From Tritrichomonas musculus (taxonomy: Eukaryota; Parabasalia; Tritrichomonadida; Tritrichomonadidae), in the NCBI GenBank assembly GCA_039105265.1, contig JAPFFF010000006.1:1178001-1242000 (forward strand): 64,000 nt of DNA. The letters run 5' to 3'. The notes beneath the pieces are model-generated. The model searched no databases, was not told the origin of the DNA, and was given only the letters and a program-made list of their open reading frames with translations. Shown here piece after piece: positions 29,151 through 38,602 of this stretch (positions are counted from its first letter, which is position 1; each line of letters starts with the position of its first letter). The position numbers and the translations under genes were made by a program.

Positions 29151-30692
29151 TCATTTTCTGTTTCTTCCAGGAGGAGGCGGAAGAGGCGGCGGTGGTGGCA
29201 AAAAAGAAGGATTGTTTCCTATCATCATTCGTGGTGGCGGAGGTGGAATTGGAGGAAGCTTCATACCAGGAGGAGGCAGCAGAGGAGGCGGTGGTTGAAT
29301 TGTTTCAGGAGCCGCTCTTAGCAGCGTAGAATGCCCGCTTCTTGGATCCTCATCGCCGTTGAACCTCTTCTGCTGGATGACCTGCACGTTTGGCGGAGGC
29401 GGAGGCGGAGGCGGAGGAGGCGCCATCAAAGCCGGATGCGCGAAGTTGTCAAAATGACGATTCAAAGGAGGAACTCCTTGTTCGACCATCCTTCTTGAAG
29501 AAAGCAAGTCTCTTTGATTTCTGAAGTAGTCTGTCATTGCCGCATTGAAAGGAATGTTTATTTGGCCGCCTGCGTGATACTGCTGGCCTGCAAAAAGATT
29601 AACGAAATTCGGTGGAATGCCTTGTAAAGTATTCATTGGTGATGTTTGGAAAAGTCGCCCCATCTGAAGAAAGCTTTCGGCACCAGAGAAATCAGGGTAA
29701 CTGGCTCCTCCTCGGCGTAAAGGATCGCCATAATTAACTGTTCCTTCTTGATGCCGACCAAAACGATTAAATTCATGCTCACGATCACGTTCACGTTCAC
29801 GATCTCTATCTCTCTCACGTTCACGATCACGATCACGTTCACGATCTCTCTCGCGATCACGATCACGATCTCTATCTCTTTCACGATCACGATCTCTCTC
29901 GCGATCACTAAATCTTTCACGTTCAATATAACGATCTCTATCACGCTCACTGTATTTGTCTCGGTCTCGATCTCTGATTCTGTCACGTTCACGCTCGCGT
30001 TCTCCATCACGAGTTCTGTCTCTTTCTCGACTTCGTTCGTGACGATTGGTTTCTCTTTCTGAATCTCTTTTTCTTTTTCTGTCAATTTCTCGGCTTTCTC
30101 TTTCATGACGATCTCTTCCTCGTTCTCTTTCTCGCTCTCTACGACGATGTTTCTCTTTGTCAGTTTCTCTGTCTTTTTCGGAAGCCCTTGGTCCTTTATC
30201 TCTCAGTACGCTGAATTCAGTTTCATCGCTCTCTGTCATGGAAAGAATGGCTGGACGGGCATCGTTCTGCTTAGTGTTTTGCTCTTCTATAATTGATGGT
30301 GGAATGTATACTTTTTGTGGAAGTAAGGATGAATCTGGTAATATTACATCTTTTAAAAGTGGCTTTATCGGTTTGTTTTCTTGTTTGTTTTTATAATCAA
30401 CAGTATCTTCGACTTTTTTGAGGAATTGCTTGTAGTCTTTCATGTCTATAGGTTTAGTTCGAGAAAATTTAACATGGCGGCCATTTATCATACAAGCAGC
30501 TCCATACGAATTGGAACTAAATATAGGTTTGTCATACCCAAGAATTACCATACCGCGTGATTCGTTTCGATTATTAACTACCATATACATTTCTAAAATA
30601 TTCCCAAGATGTGAAAAATATTCATACATTTCATCCGCTGTGGCTCGATAATTAACATTTGTAGCTGTAAAATAATAAATCGGTTGTGTCAT
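29151..30692 (-). CDS. RRM protein with Arg-Asp/Arg-Glu repeats and polyproline
   Basis: 513 residues. An RRM occupies about residues 5-85 (YYFTATNVNYRATADEMYEYF, RGMVILGY, MINGRHVKFSRT). A low-complexity zone from about 180 to 320 is made of alternating RD/RE/RDRE units, like the RD/RE regions of spliceosomal proteins such as U1-70K and RBM25. The C-terminal third has three polyproline runs. The repeat makes the DNA nearly periodic at 29770-30150. The likely role is nuclear pre-mRNA processing or mRNA 3' end formation; the exact orthologue cannot be named. No break is visible. Confidence 0.75.
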   Translation of the reverse strand: MTQPIYYFTATNVNYRATADEMYEYFSHLGNILEMYMVVNNRNESRGMVILGYDKPIFSSNSYGAACMINGRHVKFSRTKPIDMKDYKQFLKKVEDTVDYKNKQENKPIKPLLKDVILPDSSLLPQKVYIPPSIIEEQNTKQNDARPAILSMTESDETEFSVLRDKGPRASEKDRETDKEKHRRRERERERGRDRHERESREIDRKRKRDSERETNRHERSRERDRTRDGERERERDRIRDRDRDKYSERDRDRYIERERFSDRERDRDRERDRDRDRDRERDRERDRDRERERDRDRERERDREHEFNRFGRHQEGTVNYGDPLRRGGASYPDFSGAESFLQMGRLFQTSPMNTLQGIPPNFVNLFAGQQYHAGGQINIPFNAAMTDYFRNQRDLLSSRRMVEQGVPPLNRHFDNFAHPALMAPPPPPPPPPPNVQVIQQKRFNGDEDPRSGHSTLLRAAPETIQPPPPLLPPPGMKLPPIPPPPPRMMIGNNPSFLPPPPPLPPPPGRNRK

Positions 30693-31049
30693 AATACTCG
30701 AAGATATGTCCTCTTTTTAGTTCAACTTGCAATAAACGGGCAATTCAACCAATACAATTTTCAATTTTTAATTGGTCAAATATGGCCATTTCCCACAATG
30801 CGTGTTTAAATATTTAAAGCACGATGATTGTCCAGTGCTGTAATTCATGTAAAACAATATGATCTTCTTTTTTTCAATGGTTCATTTTAACTAATTTGAG
30901 ATTATTTTTATCCACAATATTTAATAATCATATATTACTAAATGCTATAAATAGTTTTATTAAGTAAAATATTATTATATACTATTTAAATATCAGGATA
31001 TTTATAGAAAAAAAAATCAAAAAATTGAAAGAAAAGAACAAAATTTTAA
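30693..31049. other. Divergent intergenic region
   Basis: About 360 bases between the divergent starts of the RRM gene and the small membrane protein gene. AT-rich, with a poly-A stretch just before the right gene. No clear Inr was identified. Confidence 0.4.
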
Positions 31050-31730
31050 ATGATCTTCTATTTTTTCATAATTGGTACTTTTTCTGCAAGACCTCCTCAA
31101 CAAACGCTTGATGAACTTGTACTAGGAGAATGGACAATTCAAGCTACTTCATTCTCTCAAAATTCGCCTTCGATTCAAACAATTAACTATTATTCAACTT
31201 CTCTTAAGGAATCATTTAATGCAAAAACTTTTGAAGGTGAAATATATACTCTTGATTCGTCAAAAGAAAGAAAATCATTAGTTGATTCAATACGTTTTGT
31301 TTTTGATCAAGATGACTATACTTTAATTTCCGTTTTCTTCAATGAAACAGAACCGATTGCTAATCTTCACATTGAGAGTTCACAAAATGGACTAGCTACA
31401 TCATGCGGAAATTTGTTGCTTTCTAATTATACTTATTTCTTATCTATTCTCTCATATAAAGCGGTGGAACTAACAGTATATGACCATGAAAATAATGGAA
31501 TTACAATATACAAAATGAGTCGTACAGTCAAAGAGCCAAAAGGTGGTAGCGGTCAATCACTAACTTCTTTAATATTTCCTCTTTTAATTCTTGCATATTT
31601 AATATTTGGAAAAGATAAACAGAATAATAATGTTAATGATGATACTAATCATCAAGAAAATGAAAATAATAATGGAAATGGTGAACAAGAAAAAGAGGAG
31701 GAAGAGAATGTGCATGAAAAGAAAGATTAA
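31050..31730 (+). CDS. Small type I membrane protein of unknown function, 226 aa
   Basis: A short hydrophobic N-terminus (MIFYFFIIGTFSA) fits a signal peptide. A lumenal/extracellular part of about 150 residues follows, with two N-glycosylation sequons near FFNET and SNYTY. Then a single membrane helix (LTSLIFPLLILAYLIFG, about 177-193) and a very acidic, Asn/Glu-rich tail. The lumenal domain starts LDELVLGEWTIQA and is strand-rich, like a lipocalin-type or ER-accessory fold, but I cannot assign it. Secretory-pathway location is likely. Confidence 0.65.
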   Translation: MIFYFFIIGTFSARPPQQTLDELVLGEWTIQATSFSQNSPSIQTINYYSTSLKESFNAKTFEGEIYTLDSSKERKSLVDSIRFVFDQDDYTLISVFFNETEPIANLHIESSQNGLATSCGNLLLSNYTYFLSILSYKAVELTVYDHENNGITIYKMSRTVKEPKGGSGQSLTSLIFPLLILAYLIFGKDKQNNNVNDDTNHQENENNNGNGEQEKEEEENVHEKKD

Positions 31731-31843
31731 TTATATTTATAAATATATTATAGATTTTATAACTTTCTCTGTTTTATATTATAATATATAAGATTCAATG
31801 AAAATTGAAAATAAATTTATTTTATTAAAATACATACAAATAT

Positions 31844-34800
31844 TCATTCAATCGTATAAGTTTTTTGGTTCTCTATTCCTGGAACCAATCCATTTCCTTC
31901 AAATTCAGTTATTTTATGATTTAGAGGATTAAGCAAATTAGCAGTTGATTGAGAAACATGAATTTGATCTGGTGCAGATTTAGCCTGGAGCTGTTCAGCG
32001 ATAGAAATTCCTTTTCCAATGATTTCAAACGTTGGTTTATCTTTCCCAATAACTCCGCAAATTAATGGTCCACCTGTATAAATGCCTATTTTCATATGAA
32101 TAACAGCATTATGTTTAAAATCAATCATTGAAATTAAATCATGAATGTGAGTTGCGAAATTCACTAAATCATTGGTTGAATCTTCAATAGATCCTTCATC
32201 AAATATGCCAGCGGCACATAAATAAGATTCATTGAGTGTTTTGATTTTGGTAATTCTTGGATATTTCATAAGTTCTGAATCCATTTCGCTAAAAAGTAAG
32301 TTCAAAGATGACATCAATTGTTTTGAGTTTAAGGTTGTACACAAATTTGCAAATGAATCTATTTTTGCGCATAAAATAGAGCAACAATCAACATCAAATG
32401 ATATTTCTTTTTGACCGCCTATGACTTTTGAAGCTATTTTTTTAGGTAATATGGAATCAAGAAGATTTTCAACAGTCTCTTTTTCTTTTTTAAGTTGATT
32501 TTGAGCGTTGATTAATTCACTTTTATCTGATATGATAAATGCACATTTAGTTGATTTATTTCCACATTCATCAGGATTTAATTGAGCTACTAAAGAAATT
32601 GATACTTCAAATTCATGATCATCTTCGGTGAAGATTGATGTTTCTAATTTATTTTTAGGATCATTTTCATCATAAGTGCCTGATTGAGCAATTTGAGATA
32701 ATGCATCAAAAAGTGGTTGAACAGTTATCGGAAAGATAGTAGTTACATTAAGGCCAATTATTTCTTCAGCTGAGTTTCCCACCATATCGTGGTATTTTTT
32801 ATTTGAAGATATTATATTTCCATCAGCTGTCATTACTACCACACCTTCATAAATGAAATCGATGAGAGGAATAGAATGTGTTGAATTATTATTCCGAAGG
32901 TCGTGTGACATCTTCCTCGATGAGCTATCCAAATCGCCTTGAAGAAATCTCATCAGCAATGGCGAGTCAGAGATGAACTCTGGATCCATAACTAGTATTG
33001 GTTTTAATAAGGATCTCATTGATGTATTGAGCGACATCTTCATATAACCAAAAGCAATCGAAATCATAATAATGAAAAATACGATACCCAACCCAAGTCC
33101 CAATGAGTTCAAAAGGACGTTTACAGAAAAGACTTCATTTGACATTTTCGTGAAGATTTCAAACAAAGCGTCAAATTCATAATCAAAGATAAATTTAACA
33201 ACTGAATAAAATAACCGCCACCAATCAGAATTGACTCCTCTAATTAAATTCAAGTCATTTTGATCGTCTTTTATATTGGAAGACAAATCATTATAAAAGG
33301 TGTCATCAGGAAGATCTATATTTCGAATAGACCTGCTCATTGTTGAATTAGTGACATTTTTGTTATTTATTTCATTCAGACGAATTGCAAGTCCATACAT
33401 GAAGTAGATGTTTGAATGCAGAGAGGCGCAAGTGTGATTAATGTTTCTATTTCCATTCAATTGGTGACAATCTGAGCTATAACGATCTGACATGTCATTA
33501 CGTGACAACAGACCTTTTTCAAAGAAATCTGAGCCGCCAAAGAATAGTTCGGTGTAATTAGAAAGCATCCCATCGGCTGACTGAATAAGCAGCGCTAAAT
33601 CGCCATTGTAATCGAGAAAAGAAGGGAAATCAGTGATGACACGGAATGATGAAAGATATAATTCGCCGAAATTTGAAAGAAAGCCTGTCATTAAATCAAG
33701 TCCATCGATAATGAACTGCGACTCTTTCATTCGAATGATGTAAAAAACAGACGTTATAATCGATGGAAGTGGTGGAATTAAAAAAGTTGCAATAAAGATT
33801 AATATTATCGATTTGGTGTGATAAAAATGAAGAGGCATTAGTCTTTTTTGCAATCGACATGAACAGCATGAACAGCAACATTTCTTCTTCTTTACGTTAA
33901 TGTCGTCATTTTGATGCATTTGTGATTGAAGTTGAAGCTGAAGTTGAAGTTGATCAGTCATGATTTTTTGAGCTTCCGTTGAATCTTTCTGTAAAATTTC
34001 TTTCACAACTTTGGCTGGGATTCCTGAATAAAGAGAAACTAAAAAGTCAATTTCTTTAATAATCCCATAAATTGTGACTGGAAGGAAAATAAGTAATAAG
34101 ATCAGATTTAATGAAACTCCAATAATCATCGGTAAAACAATGAAAAATTCACAATTATTAATTTCATCATCAGCTATCTCATTGATTGCATCTATAATTA
34201 TGTTTGTAACTTCGCAAACACTCGAAAACATATATGTCATTTGAAGAACCTCTGCAGAAGGCTTAGTAATTGATCCAATGTAATCGGATGTCGTAAAAGC
34301 AAGTGTTTTTGCACGAATTTGAAAAATTCGAAGAACAGACAAAAGTTGAACAGATTCGTTTGAAGGATAAAGTGGTGCTATAATAACAGTTGAAACTAAT
34401 TCATCAACCCAAAGTTGAATGAAAGAAATCGGCATCGATGAAAACAATGAAAATGATCTACCCAGAACTGATTCAAAATCATCGCATAAATCATTCAAAT
34501 TTCTCATATGTTCTCGATAGTCAAACAATACACCTGAAACTGTCTCTGGAGCAGTAAGATTATGCGTTGTAAATTCTATCGACGAAAATAAAATTTTGGA
34601 TAACATTAATTGAAGCCTGTGAATTAAAATTGCTAGTTGAACTTGGTCATCAAGCTTCTTACTCTCAGTCAATGAATAAACATAAACAAAGATGACAATA
34701 GCTAGGTTGATGATGCCTATAATAAAAACAAATATAAAGAACCGTTTAGGCCAATATATTGGTCTTGTGTTAACGGCATTTTGTATACCACTTTGTACAA

Positions 34801-36565
34801 CATCGTAGCCTTTAGCTTCGGTGGATATTTCTGATATAAAAATGGATGATTTAACAGATGATAACTTTGACATTGAAACAGAGGCTATGCTTTCACCTTC
34901 TGCTGTTGAGCTGTCAGCTTCTTTATAATTGCTCCATGTAACTAATTCTTTCTGAGCAGCGGAAGCAGCCGCGTAGTTCCCTTGGATTTCTGTTGCAAAT
35001 TTGATGAACTCTTGTAAAACACATTCTGACGATGGATTCTCGAAAATTAAATTTTGGAAAATTTGATTGATATGTTCAACATCATCTCTGAATGATTTGG
35101 AACGTGCTAGAACTTCATCCCATTGATGTGTAAGGACGGCTTCCCAGAAGACTCTTAATGAAGCTTTTGGAATTTCATAGAGTCGTTTGACACTCTCGAT
35201 TTTTCTTTGCATGTGTTGCTCACGTGTTGGAAGGCGATTGAATATTTGAAAGAATAATAAACCGTCATATACTGAAAAAGGAGATATATCAGCTGCAGCA
35301 GATACAAGCTCAAGGATTTCTCGATAAGAAACATGAATTACATAGAAAATAAAGGAGACCATAAATAGTAATTGCTGATTATTTGGCCATCTTGCAACTG
35401 CCCAATTTAATAATGTGTGATTTGTGATGCAAGGAGCATTAAAAACAATACCAACCTTTATTAAAGAAATGCAATCATTTGGTGATTTTATATTTTCTGT
35501 CAAATTTTCAAATTTCGAATATAGAAGATCAATTTTGGTTTTAGCTTGTCGGCTTGTTATCAATGAAAGAATAAAGCCGATAACTACTACAACTATTACA
35601 AATGCAAATAAGTAATAAAGTGAATTACCGCCAACAAACATATAAATGATAGATAAAAATGAGGCGCATATTAATATGTTATATTCAGTTGAGAGAACAA
35701 CTTTACCTGAGGGAAATACATTATTATCCGAGTACCATAATGTTATAAGACCGCCCACACCCGAGAGTATAATTAATATATAGGATAAAACTTTTGATGC
35801 TTTGCCGAGATTTCGAATCATTTCTAAAATGAAAGGTAAAATAAATCCTAACATTGATCTATATGCAGGTGAAAGAAAATTTTGTGGCCAGAATGAAAAA
35901 CGATTTTTTATATCTACATCAGGAGAGGATTGAACAATTCGAACCATAAAAAAAGCTATAGTGATATATGCAAAAAACATTGCTACAGCAGCACTTATTA
36001 AAATTGCATTTGTTGCTATTGAATCGTCATATAATGAACGCATAAAATAACCAGCCATTGTAGATATAGTGGTCGAAAAAATTTTGAATATGTGAAATCC
36101 AAGATAATAAAGAATATTGATTACTAAAGGATGAAATGTTTTTGAGGTTTTATATTTTGTAACAAAAATCATGTAAAATACAACCCAGATCATAAGTAAG
36201 CATAAAAATACAATAAGAAAAATTGTATTTCCATTTTTTTCTGAATTAAATAATGTTGATAAGCATAATGATGACCGAAAAAAACGAGATAAAAACATTG
36301 TATTTTTTGATCCATCGATAATACCCGGAACAGTAGCTAAAAAACCAATTGATAATATTTGTATATATGATATAATTTCCATTATAACTGAAATTGTGAA
36401 AGATGAAAATCTCATTCTATTTAATATAGATGCAAAAGTGCGTTGTATGTCTAATTGGTCTTCAAATCCGAGCTTTTGGAGAGTGCTTATCTCGTTTGAT
36501 GTCGATGACTGATTGTCAGCATTTCTCATTGATTTAAAAATCAATTTTTTATTTTTAACGATCAT
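31844..36565 (-). CDS. Giant membrane PAS-cyclase of trichomonad type, catalytic residues substituted
   Basis: 1573 residues. The first 340 residues carry about eight membrane helices; more helices follow near 615, 850, 940 and 1190, with large extra-membrane regions between. A PAS domain (about 1260-1360, GVVVMTADGNIISSNKKYHD) precedes a class III nucleotide cyclase domain (about 1390-1573). The fold is clear (KIGIYTGGPLICGVIG, EIIGKGISIAEQL). However, the first metal Asp position reads AKIDS (Lys about 1401), the second is Glu (NESYL, about 1446), and the usual Asn and Arg of G.TVN.ASR are Ser and Gln. Similar divergence is, from memory, common in the expanded trichomonad family. It may be inactive or regulatory, and would sense signals at a membrane. 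Confidence 0.8.
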   Translation of the reverse strand: MIVKNKKLIFKSMRNADNQSSTSNEISTLQKLGFEDQLDIQRTFASILNRMRFSSFTISVIMEIISYIQILSIGFLATVPGIIDGSKNTMFLSRFFRSSLCLSTLFNSEKNGNTIFLIVFLCLLMIWVVFYMIFVTKYKTSKTFHPLVINILYYLGFHIFKIFSTTISTMAGYFMRSLYDDSIATNAILISAAVAMFFAYITIAFFMVRIVQSSPDVDIKNRFSFWPQNFLSPAYRSMLGFILPFILEMIRNLGKASKVLSYILIILSGVGGLITLWYSDNNVFPSGKVVLSTEYNILICASFLSIIYMFVGGNSLYYLFAFVIVVVVIGFILSLITSRQAKTKIDLLYSKFENLTENIKSPNDCISLIKVGIVFNAPCITNHTLLNWAVARWPNNQQLLFMVSFIFYVIHVSYREILELVSAAADISPFSVYDGLLFFQIFNRLPTREQHMQRKIESVKRLYEIPKASLRVFWEAVLTHQWDEVLARSKSFRDDVEHINQIFQNLIFENPSSECVLQEFIKFATEIQGNYAAASAAQKELVTWSNYKEADSSTAEGESIASVSMSKLSSVKSSIFISEISTEAKGYDVVQSGIQNAVNTRPIYWPKRFFIFVFIIGIINLAIVIFVYVYSLTESKKLDDQVQLAILIHRLQLMLSKILFSSIEFTTHNLTAPETVSGVLFDYREHMRNLNDLCDDFESVLGRSFSLFSSMPISFIQLWVDELVSTVIIAPLYPSNESVQLLSVLRIFQIRAKTLAFTTSDYIGSITKPSAEVLQMTYMFSSVCEVTNIIIDAINEIADDEINNCEFFIVLPMIIGVSLNLILLLIFLPVTIYGIIKEIDFLVSLYSGIPAKVVKEILQKDSTEAQKIMTDQLQLQLQLQSQMHQNDDINVKKKKCCCSCCSCRLQKRLMPLHFYHTKSIILIFIATFLIPPLPSIITSVFYIIRMKESQFIIDGLDLMTGFLSNFGELYLSSFRVITDFPSFLDYNGDLALLIQSADGMLSNYTELFFGGSDFFEKGLLSRNDMSDRYSSDCHQLNGNRNINHTCASLHSNIYFMYGLAIRLNEINNKNVTNSTMSRSIRNIDLPDDTFYNDLSSNIKDDQNDLNLIRGVNSDWWRLFYSVVKFIFDYEFDALFEIFTKMSNEVFSVNVLLNSLGLGLGIVFFIIMISIAFGYMKMSLNTSMRSLLKPILVMDPEFISDSPLLMRFLQGDLDSSSRKMSHDLRNNNSTHSIPLIDFIYEGVVVMTADGNIISSNKKYHDMVGNSAEEIIGLNVTTIFPITVQPLFDALSQIAQSGTYDENDPKNKLETSIFTEDDHEFEVSISLVAQLNPDECGNKSTKCAFIISDKSELINAQNQLKKEKETVENLLDSILPKKIASKVIGGQKEISFDVDCCSILCAKIDSFANLCTTLNSKQLMSSLNLLFSEMDSELMKYPRITKIKTLNESYLCAAGIFDEGSIEDSTNDLVNFATHIHDLISMIDFKHNAVIHMKIGIYTGGPLICGVIGKDKPTFEIIGKGISIAEQLQAKSAPDQIHVSQSTANLLNPLNHKITEFEGNGLVPGIENQKTYTIE

Positions 36566-37274
36566 TTTTCAATAGTTTATTTGTTTATTCAAATGAAAAA
36601 TTTACTTTAATTCAATCTTTGAAAACATTTATTGAATAATTCAAAAACGATAGATATATGAAACTATTTTTGTTTAATAAATTGCTCTTTCTTTGATATA
36701 ATTAAAATTATTCATGAAAAACATTTGGATTTATAATCGAAAATTAACGTATTTCAAGAATAATGAGTTTTTCAATATGAATTCAAAAAGTTTATCAAAT
36801 GATTTGAGCAAAAAAAAATCTATTTTAATAGAATTGCAATATAAATTCATTAATCAATTAAATTCCAGATTAAGCATAGCATCATGCTCCTGAACTCAGT
36901 TCATGATCTGGATACTGTTAATAACAAACTCCTAATTTGAAGGTTCAGGAATTTGAAGTTTAATTAAACTTCTATTTTTTTTCCAGTGAATATTTATAAT
37001 GTTTCTCAAGGATATCAAGATGTATAAGTTCGTCATCATTGGATATTGCTTATTCCCAATCTTTTTGACAAGAAATTTGAGCTTACTATATATGATTCTG
37101 TTGGCCAAAAACGATCCGAATGTTCAAAAGTAATGAGATAATTCTGTTAAATTCTCCAAGTTTGAGGGCATAAAGAATATTTTATTGCTACAAATGAAGC
37201 AAAACTAGAACAAGGATTAACAAATGAATGAGTTGTATTTGCTACTAACTAAAATACACACACATACACACATA

Positions 37275-37309
<35 letters not shown>

Positions 37310-38531
37310 AAAAAACTATAAATGCAATTATAAAGAAAACCATAAAAGCAATTAAACCATATTATAAGCCTCTTTATGAACCATATAAACTTCCAATTCA
37401 TTCCAATAATCAGCAAATAAGAGTTCATAAACCTTTCAAATAATAACTTTTTACTCTTGAGCTTCAAATATTTTTTCAAAAATTTCCATTCTTTGTTGAA
37501 AAATATCCTGACAAGTACGAAAATTACCATCTAGTTCATTTAATGAACCATATTCTGTCACTCATATAGTGAACGCCTGCAAAAAGTAATCAAAAAGTGA
37601 GTTCATATATTGAAAAAATAGTTCTAAGTATCAAAAAAGTTATCCTTCACAAACTGTTTCCAATATGTTTTCTGAGGTCTCATTGATCTCAAATGGAGGA
37701 TTTCCTTAATCGGATTGATAGAAACGTTAAAAAAATCAAGCCATTTTTATATGCTACTAAAAGAAGACTTGATTGATGCTATTTATTATTCTTCGAAATC
37801 GATCTAAATTGAAGCAATATAAGAAATATGTGATTCTTTTCCCAGAAGGTTCTTTTCATGTTTAGGACAAAAAGAAAAATGTTATCAACATTAATTACAT
37901 TCAGAAATGACACACACATTCACATATGATGAATTCAAAGATTTATAACAAAGTGTAGATATTGATTGAATTCATTTTGAAATAATTGCCTTTCTCATGT
38001 TGAACATCTTCATATTTCTTCTTCTTATTTCATAAACATATCTTCTTTTTGCTATTTCAAATGCTTTCTTTGTAAGGGATACTGCTTTGGCATTTGGTAG
38101 CTTTTCTTCGTCTTCATTCTTTTCTTCTTACTACTTTTGTGTATATGGCTTCTCTTCTTTGTACTTCAATTAGTCTACAAGCTTTATTTATCTCATTCAC
38201 TCATGAAGGATGATTCATTTACAATATTTTTGGTAGAAATTAATTATTAATTTTGCTTTTCGATATATATATAATAGGTATTACGGTTGATTATTGGCTG
38301 TAGTTAAAACTTATATATACCACAAATTGGTTAGCTTAACTTTGGCTTGTGATGGTCAAATTACACCATTATTATTTTAAATGATTGATTTGCATTAGAG
38401 TTTGTATCATGCAGTATATCTATTAACTGATTATTTTTAATGTTATATTACTTAAACTATTTCTTAACAGTTATGATACCAACGAAATTATGGGCTAATT
38501 ATTTTCTTTCAGCACATTTATATAGTGAAAA
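36566..38531. other. Gene-poor region with decayed sequence
   Basis: About 2 kb with no gene I can support. Scattered short frames (for example near 36990-37250 and, on the minus strand, 37650-38200) look like coding relics but match nothing I recognise. A CA microsatellite with poly-A lies at 37255-37316. Confidence 0.5.
37255..37316. repeat. (CA)n microsatellite followed by poly-A
   Basis: An imperfect run of CA/CATA dinucleotides continues directly into about 28 A. This is a simple repeat, likely variable in length. Confidence 0.8.
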
Positions 38532-38566
38532 GATTCGAAAGATGTGGGGGAGCCAAAAATAACGTA

Positions 38567-38602
38567 CCCATCCCGCGCTTCAATTCGGATTGTTCGTTAT
38601 TT
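38567..38602 (+). repeat. Left 36-bp TIR of the pogo-type transposon
   Basis: Perfect inverted match to 42267-42302; similarity ends at the 37th base (T against A). It is GC-richer than its surroundings. Confidence 0.9.

Noticed and set aside
29748-30062. Plus-strand Thr/Ile/Ser-rich frame opposite the RD/RE repeat
   Set aside because: It is the mirror of a periodic coding repeat on the other strand and has no independent support.
37249-37530. 93-codon minus-strand frame over the CA microsatellite
   Set aside because: It is mostly translation of a simple repeat and poly-A tract.
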